Origin: DASRDU01 sp046331565
GTDB taxonomy: Bacteria; Acidobacteriota; Blastocatellia; RBC074
Length of the DNA stretch: 64,000 bases
Assembly: GCA_046331565.1 (NCBI GenBank)
Contig: JAXLQP010000001.1
Location: 248,001-312,000, forward strand
Direction: 5' to 3'
Position numbers and translations under genes: made by a program
The notes under the pieces: model-generated
Database searches by the model: none
What the model was told of the DNA's origin: nothing
What the model saw: the letters and a program-made list of their open reading frames with translations, nothing else
In this document: positions 53,559-61,410 of the stretch, in pieces
How the letters are laid out: every line of letters begins with the position of its first letter
How positions within the stretch are numbered: position 1 is the stretch's first letter

Positions 53559-54056
53559 TTACATCTTTTTGCCCTGGCCTGAAATGATTGTGCCGGGAGT
53601 CGTGATGATGACGCGGATTTCGCGGCCATCGTCAGTCAGCACGAAATCGCCGGAAAGGCCGGTGCTGAACTGCGCGGTGCCGGTGCAATCAGGATTCAGT
53701 TGATAAGTGCCGGTGAAATTTCGGCGCGTGATCTGACCATTGAAGCTTTGCGTGTCGGCAAAAATCAGCGTGCCGTCGGCTTTGACGGTCAGCACTCCGA
53801 CGGCTGTGGTCGTGCCCGCGTTGACGACCGATCCGTTGAAGGTGTAGCCGTATCTGCCCTCAGCAAAACCGTTGGTGCAGACTCTCGTGCGGAACCGCTC
53901 GAACCCGCTGGAATGTTCAGCCTGTTCGTTGAAGGACTGCGCTTTGACGGCGGGCACAAGGCTGTGCCGGTGGTCAAAGCGAGAGATGCCCGCGCTGAGC
54001 AGGCCGATGCAGAGTATGGTCAGCAGCGTCAGTGTGATCTGTCTTTTCGTCATCAT
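53559..54056 (-). CDS. Small secreted protein, unknown
   Basis: 165 residues (a second ATG follows one codon later). Signal sequence ITLTLLTILCIGLLSAG, then a domain with RYGYTFNGSVVNAG, VGVLTVKADGTLIFADTQSFNG and GTYQLNPDCTGTAQF. Beta-rich, with two cysteines that may pair. The pattern is familiar from secreted proteins of acidobacteria-like genomes, but no function is known to me. Confidence 0.75.
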   Translation of the reverse strand: MMTKRQITLTLLTILCIGLLSAGISRFDHRHSLVPAVKAQSFNEQAEHSSGFERFRTRVCTNGFAEGRYGYTFNGSVVNAGTTTAVGVLTVKADGTLIFADTQSFNGQITRRNFTGTYQLNPDCTGTAQFSTGLSGDFVLTDDGREIRVIITTPGTIISGQGKKM

Positions 54057-54277
54057 TGGCCTTCTTGCCTCCGTCCTCGTTCGGGGTTGGTTAATGGCGG
54101 AAACTCAGTCCTGCCGGTTGAATGCGCGCACACTTCGGCGAGCCATCAGTCAGCCCTGCTGCCGTCAGGGTTGAAGCCGAAAGCACACCCGAATGAAGTT
54201 GAATGCCTGTTTTGTGTGCGATCACTGACCAATACGGCGGGATTTTGATAACTGGATTGCCGGGAGGCGCACGGGAA

Positions 54278-55237
54278 TTAAATTTTTTTGCGGGCGGGCG
54301 CTGATGTCAGCGTTTGGACCAGAGCCAGGAAATCATCGGGCAGCGGCGCTTCAAATTTGAGCCACTGCTGCGTCAGCGGATGGCGGAACTCAAGGCGGTA
54401 AGCGTGCAGCGCCTGGCGATGAAATTCGATCAGGCGGTCTGGCTCGCGGGCGGCGAGATACATCTTTTCACCGACAAGCTGATAACCGCGCAACGCAGCC
54501 TGCACGCGAATCTGATGGCGCTTGCCGGTCACCAGGCTGACTTCAAGCAGCGCGGTGTCGGGCCATTTCTCAAGCACGCGATAACGGCTGATCGCCTGTT
54601 TTGCCTTCGGATGATCCGGCCAGGTGACGCGCTGCGTTTTGAATTTGTCATCCCAGCGCAGAAAATCCTGCCAGACGCCCGACTCAGGCTGCGGATGCCC
54701 GTAAACAATGGCGCGATAGATGCGCTGCGGTTCGCGGTGCAGAAACTGTTCCTTCAGATTTTCCTGCGCTTTGCCGGTTTTGGCGAAAATGACAAGGCCG
54801 GTTGTGTCGCGGTCAATGCGATGAACAACCTGCGGTTTGCGTTTGCCCTGCGGGCGCAGGTAAGCGAGGACTCTGCTTTCCAGCGAAGGCGTGCCGTCCG
54901 GTTCATCAGGGTCAACGGTCAAAAGTCCGGCGGGTTTGTTGAGGATGAGCAGGGAATCGTCTTCGTAAATGATGTGCAGGTCGGAGCCTTTCTTTCTGAA
55001 CGGCGTGCGCCGTTTGGCGCTGCCGGGGCGATTCATCCACAGCCGCACGGTTTCACCCGTTTGCAGGCGGCGTCCGGCGTCATCAACCGTCATCTCCTGT
55101 TCGCCCAGAAAAATCCTGCCGCGTTCAATCGCCGTCAGCGCGCGCGACCGCGAACCCAGCCGCTGTTCCGCCGCCAGCCATTTATCCAGCCGCAACCCCG
55201 CTTCTGCTTCACTGACCTGCCAGTTCGAATCACTCAT
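54278..55237 (-). CDS. RluA-family pseudouridine synthase
   Basis: 319 residues from MSDSNWQVSEAEAGLRLDKW; the frame opens 24 codons upstream without a good start. An N-terminal S4 RNA-binding domain (to about 75) is followed by the catalytic domain with HRIDRDTTGLVIFAKT, whose Asp is the catalytic residue, and LVTGKRHQIRVQAA. It isomerises uridines in rRNA or tRNA; RluD/RluC-like specificity cannot be told apart here. Confidence 0.94.
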   Translation of the reverse strand: MSDSNWQVSEAEAGLRLDKWLAAEQRLGSRSRALTAIERGRIFLGEQEMTVDDAGRRLQTGETVRLWMNRPGSAKRRTPFRKKGSDLHIIYEDDSLLILNKPAGLLTVDPDEPDGTPSLESRVLAYLRPQGKRKPQVVHRIDRDTTGLVIFAKTGKAQENLKEQFLHREPQRIYRAIVYGHPQPESGVWQDFLRWDDKFKTQRVTWPDHPKAKQAISRYRVLEKWPDTALLEVSLVTGKRHQIRVQAALRGYQLVGEKMYLAAREPDRLIEFHRQALHAYRLEFRHPLTQQWLKFEAPLPDDFLALVQTLTSAPARKKI

Positions 55238-55284
55238 ACACCCGTTAGTATGTATGACCTGAGCCGTGAAGGAAAATCCGGGTA

Positions 55285-55343
55285 GTGATTCAAAATAAAA
55301 GTTCGACAAGTTGTCAGCTTGTCGAACTTTTATTTTGAATCAC
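55285..55343. repeat. Perfect palindrome downstream of the S8 gene
   Basis: 26-nt perfect arms (55285-55310 and 55318-55343) with a 7-nt loop, containing TTCGACAAG/CTTGTCGAA and AAAATAAAA/TTTTATTTT. It lies between the S8 gene end and the pseudouridine synthase start, both minus, and could terminate the CHAT-S8 unit. Confidence 0.93.
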
Positions 55344-55358
55344 CACTGAGCCTGGCTC

Positions 55359-56585
55359 TTACCGGGTCAGCATCAGGTTGACGGCGGCGAAATAATCAAT
55401 CCGCACGCCGAGGCGATCCTTGAAGGCCGGGTTCTGCGCATTCACATTGACGCCTGAATTGACGATGGTCTGATTGAGCAGGCTGCGGTTGGCCTGCGGA
55501 TTGACGGCCAGCAGCAGGGCCGCTTCACCCGTCACCATCGCCGTTGAAAACGATGTGCCGCTCCACGTAGCCCAGCGGCCACCGGGCCACGCGCTGTAAA
55601 GGCTGACGCCGGGCGCGCAGGACTGAATGTCCGGGTTGTAATTCGCAAACGAGGCTTTGACATCATTGTTGCCGACTGAAGTCACCGAGAACGTTTTGCT
55701 CTTTTCATCAGCCGGGTAATGAATGGCGTTCTGATTGTCGTTGCCTGCGGCGGCGACCATATAAACCGATTCGTAAGCGTAATTCAGCGCGTCCTTGATC
55801 AGCTTGTCCTCCTGCAACAGGCCAAAGCTCATATTGATGATCTGCGCGCCGTTGTCTTTGGCGAAGCGAATGGCTTTGGCGATATTGAAACTTGTGCCCT
55901 GACCATTTTTATCAAAGGCGCGCAGCGGCATGATGCCGGCATCAGGCGCGGTCAGGTTGATCAGTCCGGCGACAAAGGTTCCGTGCCCGTAACCTCTGCC
56001 GCCCTGCACCTCGCTCGGATTACCGTCGTTGTCCACGAAATCATAAACCGGATAGATGATGTGGCCTGCCAGCAGCGGGTGGTTGAAGTCAATGCCCGTA
56101 TCAATGACCGCGACTCTGACGCCTGCGCCGCGTGTGACCTGCTGCGCTTCGGTCAGGTGCAGATTAGTGATGGCGGGCTGGCCGTAAAACTTTGGCGGTG
56201 ACTGCCCGTCCACAAAAGCCGCGCTGGTCTGATCAACAAAGGCGACGCTGGTCTGTCTGATCTCAGGCGCTTTGAAATTGAAGTTGGGGCCGGAGAAGGC
56301 TGTGTCGGGATCAAGGCCTGTTTCTGTCACCTTGTCCTCAACCTTGCTGCCTGGCGGAATCGCCAGCAGGTACTGATCAGCGCCCGCCAGTTGTTCGATG
56401 ATGACTGTCTGATGACGGGCATTGAAGGCGTTGATGTCTGCGCCCGGCAGCAGCCCGACCACGATTTGAAACGGCTGGAAGGTATCTCCGCCCGCGCCTC
56501 TGACGCGCTGCGGCACGGCTGCGGTTCCGGCGATCAGCACGGTCAGCAGCAGGATGAAACCGAAAAATCTGGCACGGTTGTTCAT
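55359..56585 (-). CDS. Exported S8 subtilase of the sigma/CHAT cassette
   Basis: 408 residues. Signal peptide FFGFILLLTVLIAGTAAV; a propeptide-like domain (about 35-115); a short tandem octapeptide (QTSVAFVD-QTSAAFVD) just before the catalytic domain; then the triad Asp162 (AVIDTGID), His201 (GHGTFVAG), Ser345 (SGTSFSTA) with the oxyanion Asn in AAGNDNQ. All catalytic residues are present. Its ATG overlaps the stop of the TPR-CHAT gene (ATGA), so the two are translationally coupled. It is exported whereas the CHAT protein is cytoplasmic, so the two proteases act in different compartments unless export is controlled. Confidence 0.93.
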   Translation of the reverse strand: MNNRARFFGFILLLTVLIAGTAAVPQRVRGAGGDTFQPFQIVVGLLPGADINAFNARHQTVIIEQLAGADQYLLAIPPGSKVEDKVTETGLDPDTAFSGPNFNFKAPEIRQTSVAFVDQTSAAFVDGQSPPKFYGQPAITNLHLTEAQQVTRGAGVRVAVIDTGIDFNHPLLAGHIIYPVYDFVDNDGNPSEVQGGRGYGHGTFVAGLINLTAPDAGIMPLRAFDKNGQGTSFNIAKAIRFAKDNGAQIINMSFGLLQEDKLIKDALNYAYESVYMVAAAGNDNQNAIHYPADEKSKTFSVTSVGNNDVKASFANYNPDIQSCAPGVSLYSAWPGGRWATWSGTSFSTAMVTGEAALLLAVNPQANRSLLNQTIVNSGVNVNAQNPAFKDRLGVRIDYFAAVNLMLTR

Positions 56586-59488
56586 GGTTGTCTCCCTGTC
56601 TGTTCAGTGACCGACGGTGAGGGGAAGCCGCGGCGATGGTGTCCGATGAAAATAAATGGCGCCCAGTAATACGGATGATCGAACTGTTGTCTGAGGCTGA
56701 GCGATGCTTCGCGCAGCGCCTGGCGCGGCTGCGACCCCTGCTGCAATCGCGCATAAAAATCGGCCATCAGTTGCGCGGTGGCCGGATCATTCACAGCCCA
56801 CAAACTGACGATCAGCGCCGCCGCTCCGGCAGTCAGAAAGCCGCGCACCAGACCCGGAATTTCATCACCGGCATATATGCGGCTTGCCCCGGTGCTGCAC
56901 CCGCTCAGCGTGACGAGCGAGGCCGGAATGCGCAGCGAGCAGACATCGTAAAAATTCAGCCACGTATCAGCCAGCCGGAAAGCTGAAAACATCGGGTTGT
57001 CCTGGCGAAAGACCGCGTGCGAAGCGATATGCACCAGATCGCTGTGCGGCAGGTGTTCAGCCAGCGCGCGCGAATCGGCGGCGGCTCCGGTAAAACACTG
57101 CGCTGATGGAAAGAGCCGCCGGATGGCATTGATTTCTTCATTGATCTGCGGCGCGATTTCATCAGCCGCGCCAAAGATCAGCGCCCGTTCGCCGTGCCGC
57201 TGCGGCTGGCGCGCACACAGCGAAAGCAGCCGCGCCCCCGGCGCATAAGCCACTTCAAAGCGATCAAGCAGATAAGCCTCGCCGTCAAAGAGCGCGTGAA
57301 ACGGGACGTTGTGCAGCAGGTCGAACGGAATGAATATCAGTTTGCTGCCACGCACAACTGAAGCGACGGGCGCAAAGAGCGCTTCGTAAAGTTCGCGCAG
57401 ACATTCATTGGCGCTCTGTCGCAACCCGGCGAAACCGGCGTCAATGTACTGCTGCCCGTAACGGAACTTGTCGAAGTGAAACCGCAGTTCCAGAATCAGC
57501 TCCCGCAGTTCGTGGCGACGAGCGCGGGCGTGAATCACTTCCAGCCGCTCACGGTCAATCACAAAAATCTTCAGCGCATCCTCGTCAAAGTAATATTCAA
57601 CGACGGTTTCATCTTCATCGAGCAGCCCGCGCAGTTCAGTGACGGTCATCCCTGAAGGAGTCTGCAACAGCACAAAGTCGGCATCGAAAATCTGCGCCTG
57701 TTTGACGACTTCGGCCAGGGCCTGTTCGCGGACGGTAATTTCGTGCTGCAGCCTTTCGTCAGTTTCAAGGCGGCGGCTCTGGTTTTCAGTTTCAGACTGG
57801 CTGACGCGGCTGTAAAACCAGTGCAGTTCCTCGCGCAACTGCTGCCAGCGTTCGGCCAGCGCCCTGGCCGGTGCGCTCTGGCCTTCGGGCACAACCTTCA
57901 GTTCATTGATGACCAGATCAACCAGCGTGCGGGCCTTGCGACTTTCGAGGTAATAAAAAGCTTCGGCCTGCTTTTCAGGGCTGCCCTCGTGCAGGCACAG
58001 CCTGATCAGCTTTTCGTAAACCCGCAGCTTGTCGCGGAAGAAGGCGCTGCGAAATTCATCCACGCGAATGTTGCCGCGAATCAGTTCGATGAAGGCGATG
58101 GCCTGCGAATAATGATCGTAAGCCTGCGGCGACTGACCCAGGCTCAGCCGAATATCACCGAGCAATTCGTGTGCCTGCTCAGCCAGCCATGGCGTTTCAG
58201 TCCCGCTGCTGTGCGCCAGAATCTGCTCGCACATCTGCCGCGCTTCATCCGTGCGTGACGTGGCCTGCAACGCTCTGGCCACGACCAGGCGGGCCGCAGC
58301 CGTGCGGGCTGGCAGTCTGAGACGGCTGAACAACGCTTCAGCGCGTCCGGCCAGCTCGCAGGCTTCATCCGGCTGCTGGCGATTGAGCGCAAGTTCAGCG
58401 AGATACAAATCCAGCAGCCCCGGCCAGACCTCATTGCCTTCGGCGCTGAACGCTTCCTGTGCCGCCCGCAATGCCTGTTCGGCTTCATCGGGCGCTGACT
58501 GCCGCAGTTTTGCGAGGCCCAGCCAGGTCAGCGCCTTTGCGGCTTCATAGCGAATGCCTGACTGACTGAAGCCCTGATGCGCTTCGGCGGCCAGTCGCGC
58601 CGCTTCATCGGGCACGTTCAGTTGCAGGTAAATTTCGGCCAGATCGAGCTGGCACAGCGCAATCATGCGCGCATCACCGAGGCGCGTGAATTCGTCGCTG
58701 ACTTCGTGCAGCACGCGCATCGCCTGGTGATATTCACCCTTGAGAAAATGCAGATAGCCCAGACTGTAGCGGGCCTGCGCCGCCAGCAGGTTCATCTGCT
58801 GCGCCCGGCTCAGCTCATAAGTCAGTTGATAGGCTTCAGCCGCCTGGCGAAAGTCATCAAGGCTGGAATAGATGTTGGCGCAGTTGAGGCTGGCAATGGC
58901 CAGCGCCTTGTCATCATTGAGCGAGCGAAAAACGTCACGGGCGCGATGATAACAATCGAGCGCCTGCTGGTACTGATCCAGCCGGTGATGAATGTTGCCG
59001 ACGTTGACTTCAAGCTGCGCGGCCAGCAGTTGTTCATTGTGCGCAAGCAGCACCGAGCGCGCCTGCGCGCCAAGCGTCAGGGCTTCGTCATAACGGCCCA
59101 GGTACATCAGCGGATCAATCATCGAACGCGCAATGCGGGCTGCTTCGACCGGCTCATCAAGTTCGCGGTACACCCCGGCGGCCTGTTCGTACCATTCCAG
59201 CGCGTCGGCATACCGCGCCAGAAAGTGCAAAGCCTGCGCCCTGGCCCGCAATCCGAGCGCGTGCGCCCGCCGGTTGCTGGTGTGCAGCGATAACCGGTAC
59301 GTGATTTCAGCCAGGCGGTAAGCCTGCTGCGGGTCGGAGCGCACATAAAAATCAACTTTCTTTTTCAGCCGCTCAATCAGGCTCAGGCTGATTTCAGACT
59401 GCGCAGGCAGCCGCTCGCCATCGAGGTCGCCGGGTTCGAGGGCGCTGAGCAATTCATCAACGATCAACGGCTGCGCTGTCTGATTCAT
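56582..59488 (-). CDS. TPR-CHAT caspase-like protease
   Basis: 968 residues. The N-terminal half (about 25-500) is a run of tetratricopeptide helices (for example LGARAQALHFLARYADALEWYEQA and many similar). After a helical linker comes the CHAT domain (about 680-955) with the dyad His824 (HIASHAVF) and Cys864 (TLSGCSTG), both intact. CHAT proteins are separase/caspase-like peptidases whose TPR part senses a partner. No signal peptide or membrane helix. Transcribed after an ECF sigma and a zinc-finger anti-sigma gene (17 nt after the latter) and coupled to an exported subtilase. The natural inference is that CHAT cleaves the anti-sigma. Confidence 0.93.
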   Translation of the reverse strand: MNQTAQPLIVDELLSALEPGDLDGERLPAQSEISLSLIERLKKKVDFYVRSDPQQAYRLAEITYRLSLHTSNRRAHALGLRARAQALHFLARYADALEWYEQAAGVYRELDEPVEAARIARSMIDPLMYLGRYDEALTLGAQARSVLLAHNEQLLAAQLEVNVGNIHHRLDQYQQALDCYHRARDVFRSLNDDKALAIASLNCANIYSSLDDFRQAAEAYQLTYELSRAQQMNLLAAQARYSLGYLHFLKGEYHQAMRVLHEVSDEFTRLGDARMIALCQLDLAEIYLQLNVPDEAARLAAEAHQGFSQSGIRYEAAKALTWLGLAKLRQSAPDEAEQALRAAQEAFSAEGNEVWPGLLDLYLAELALNRQQPDEACELAGRAEALFSRLRLPARTAAARLVVARALQATSRTDEARQMCEQILAHSSGTETPWLAEQAHELLGDIRLSLGQSPQAYDHYSQAIAFIELIRGNIRVDEFRSAFFRDKLRVYEKLIRLCLHEGSPEKQAEAFYYLESRKARTLVDLVINELKVVPEGQSAPARALAERWQQLREELHWFYSRVSQSETENQSRRLETDERLQHEITVREQALAEVVKQAQIFDADFVLLQTPSGMTVTELRGLLDEDETVVEYYFDEDALKIFVIDRERLEVIHARARRHELRELILELRFHFDKFRYGQQYIDAGFAGLRQSANECLRELYEALFAPVASVVRGSKLIFIPFDLLHNVPFHALFDGEAYLLDRFEVAYAPGARLLSLCARQPQRHGERALIFGAADEIAPQINEEINAIRRLFPSAQCFTGAAADSRALAEHLPHSDLVHIASHAVFRQDNPMFSAFRLADTWLNFYDVCSLRIPASLVTLSGCSTGASRIYAGDEIPGLVRGFLTAGAAALIVSLWAVNDPATAQLMADFYARLQQGSQPRQALREASLSLRQQFDHPYYWAPFIFIGHHRRGFPSPSVTEQTGRQP

Positions 59489-59505
59489 GCACGGTGAAAT
59501 GGTTG

Positions 59506-60126
59506 TCAGGAACTTTTCGTGGTGGTCATCTGCGGAATGCTGATTTCACCTTCGGGCACCTGAATTTTCAATTGATAGCTGCCTGCCGGAATGCCTGTGA
59601 ACCTGAAAATGCCGCGCGCGTTCGTCTGCGTGCTGAATGCCGCGCTGTCCTCGCGCCACAGTTGCACCGGGTAATTTGCCGGGGTCGTGCTGTGTCCGGC
59701 CTGCACCTGGCCAATCAGGTCTTCGGTTTCATCGTTGCGCTCAAACCTGAGATCAATGTCATAACCTTCGGCGCGATAAAGCACCTGGCGACTGACGGCA
59801 GGCGTTTCGCTGCCCGCCGCGCCGCGCACGGGCGCGAGCCGTTGCGGAAAGAGGCTGTCAAAAATCAGTTGCGCGATCAGTTGCCGCAGCGGCGGGCGTG
59901 ATCCGGCCTGCTCTTTGAACTTCCTGACGACGCTGGCAATTACCTGTTCGGGAAAGGTGATTGAATCATCCTCTGCCGCCAGGCGTTTGACGGCGAGCAG
60001 CCATCGCTGATTTTCAAGACAATGCGGGCATCCGGTTTCAAGATGCGCCGTGATGGCGGCGCGTTCGGCTTCAGCACCCTGGCCGCGCAGGTAATCGAGC
60101 AGTTCTTCCAATGACAGGCAGTTCAT
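59506..60126 (-). CDS. Soluble zinc-finger anti-sigma factor with Ig-like C-terminus
   Basis: 206 residues from MNCLSLEELLDYL (GGGAGG box upstream). N-terminal zinc-finger with HLETGCPHC, a variant of the H-x3-C-x2-C anti-sigma motif with one extra residue. The middle (about 60-110) is helical; the C-terminus (about 130-195) resembles carboxypeptidase-regulatory/Ig-like domains (GIFRFTGIPAGSYQLKIQ). No membrane helix is visible, unlike most zinc anti-sigmas, so it should be cytoplasmic. It lies between the ECF sigma and TPR-CHAT genes; a linker between the two domains is a candidate cleavage target. Confidence 0.8.
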   Translation of the reverse strand: MNCLSLEELLDYLRGQGAEAERAAITAHLETGCPHCLENQRWLLAVKRLAAEDDSITFPEQVIASVVRKFKEQAGSRPPLRQLIAQLIFDSLFPQRLAPVRGAAGSETPAVSRQVLYRAEGYDIDLRFERNDETEDLIGQVQAGHSTTPANYPVQLWREDSAAFSTQTNARGIFRFTGIPAGSYQLKIQVPEGEISIPQMTTTKSS

Positions 60127-60403
60127 GCTGCTTGCCTCCCTGTAATGTGATTGGGGCAAAAAATCACAGACCCGGATGATGTTCTGCGCCGACCGAACGA
60201 TCCGACGCCACAGCGACCCGCAGACTGTGTGATTCTGAATGCGGGCGTGCTGCAGCGCCGGGCGTCAGGCCAGATCAGTCCATCATCCGGGGCTGACTGA
60301 AACAGTCCCTGTTATTCAATGAGTGCAGGCAAGTCGGGCGAAAAATACATCAGCCTGAAAATTTTTCTTCACTGAATCAAAACACGAAAGCCGGGGACAG
60401 GGG

Positions 60404-60478
60404 AATTCACCACAGAGGACGCAGAGGTTCACAGAGGGGAGCAAAATCCGTTTTCTCTGTGAGACTCTGTGGTGATGT
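60404..60478. repeat. Family B palindrome, copy 3 (decayed)
   Basis: TTCACCACAGAGGACGCAGAG at the left (in part) pairs loosely with CTCTGTGAGACTCTGTGGTGA at the right. The outer flanks AATCAAAACACGAAAG and GTCGCGTCTCTCGATTC agree with copies 1 and 2. A scrap of a family A end (ACTGATCTGAAATCCGAT) lies at about 60533-60550. Both are in the 425-nt gap between sigma and anti-sigma genes (60127-60551), which shows no gene. Confidence 0.7.
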
Positions 60479-60551
60479 GCCACTGTCGCGTCTCTCGATT
60501 CAGATCACTTTTCAATGCTCGCTGTTTCCGTCCACTGATCTGAAATCCGAT

Positions 60552-61142
60552 CTATTTTTCGGGTGATTCAAAGCCGAGTTGTGTCAGCGCCTCTTTGAGT
60601 CTGGTCAGGCAGCGGCCCCGCGTCGGGCCGATGCTGGCGACGGGCATGCCAAGCTGGCGGCTGAGTTCGGCATAAGGCAGCGGCTGATCGCTGTAAAAAA
60701 GATGCTCAATCAGCGCCCGACACTGCGGCGAAAGCTGTTCGACCGCCCGGCGCACAAGGTGCTGCTGTTCGATCAGCAGCAGCACGGCTTCAGCAGGCGG
60801 CTGCGTTTCATCTGCCGGTTCAGGCAGGTTCTCGTCTTCGCGTTCATCGAGCGAATCGGTGCGCCCGCGCTTTTCTCTGAACTTCCAGCATTCGCGCACG
60901 GTGATGGTAATCAGCCACGAACTCAGCTTCGCCTGCTGGCGCAGCACCGGCAACTGCTGGAGCATAATCAGGCACACGGACTGAAAAATATCAGCCGCAT
61001 CATCAGCGGTCAGGCCGAAGCGAAAGGCAATGGATGAGATCAGGCGCTGATAACGCCGCACCAGCGTTTCCCACGCCTCAGCATCATTTTCGAGACATTT
61101 GGTAATCAGTTCCGCATCAGGGAACTGCGACTTGTCGGGCAT
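60552..61142 (-). CDS. ECF-type sigma-70 factor
   Basis: 196 residues from the ATG at 61142; a TTG 13 codons upstream (61181) is possible but neither has a clear ribosome site. Region 2 reads AWETLVRRYQRLISSIAFRFGL, DAADIFQSVCLIMLQ and LSSWLITITVRECW; region 4 has QCRALIEHLFYSDQPLPYAELSRQLGMPVASIGPTRGRCL, the helix-turn-helix. A Glu/Pro-rich linker separates them. It should direct RNA polymerase to a small regulon, probably including its own cassette. It is first of the sigma/anti-sigma/CHAT/S8 group. Confidence 0.93.
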   Translation of the reverse strand: MPDKSQFPDAELITKCLENDAEAWETLVRRYQRLISSIAFRFGLTADDAADIFQSVCLIMLQQLPVLRQQAKLSSWLITITVRECWKFREKRGRTDSLDEREDENLPEPADETQPPAEAVLLLIEQQHLVRRAVEQLSPQCRALIEHLFYSDQPLPYAELSRQLGMPVASIGPTRGRCLTRLKEALTQLGFESPEK

Positions 61143-61188
61143 GTCGTCACGATAATTTTCCGTCTGGCCGATGTCAATCAATCAGCAT

Positions 61189-61270
61189 CGCACAAGGAAC
61201 GCAGGCGTCGCTTCAGTCAAAGTGCCCGGGCCGCAAGTCAGGCAGGCGGGACGCCTGCGCTCCTTGTGCG
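61189..61270. repeat. Palindrome in the divergent promoter of the sigma gene
   Basis: 21-nt arms (61189-61209 and 61250-61270) pair at 20 positions (CGCACAAGGAxCGCAGGCGTC). It lies between the divergent sigma and solute-binding genes, so a terminator role is unlikely here. Confidence 0.88.
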
Positions 61271-61410
61271 GAAACGAAAGTCTGGCTCTCAAGCTGCATG
61301 GTGAATGATGAACGGGTTGCGGGGTGGCCCGGTTTGACGCTGGCGCTGTGGTCGGGTAAAAGGCTGTCATCCCTCAATTCCGAATCACTTCTGACCCGGA
61401 GGTTTCACCA

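Noticed and set aside
60404..60478. Terminator or small RNA between sigma and anti-sigma genes
   Set aside because: The structure is a decayed copy of a dispersed palindrome; pairing is loose and there is no T run on the minus strand, so I kept it only as a repeat.
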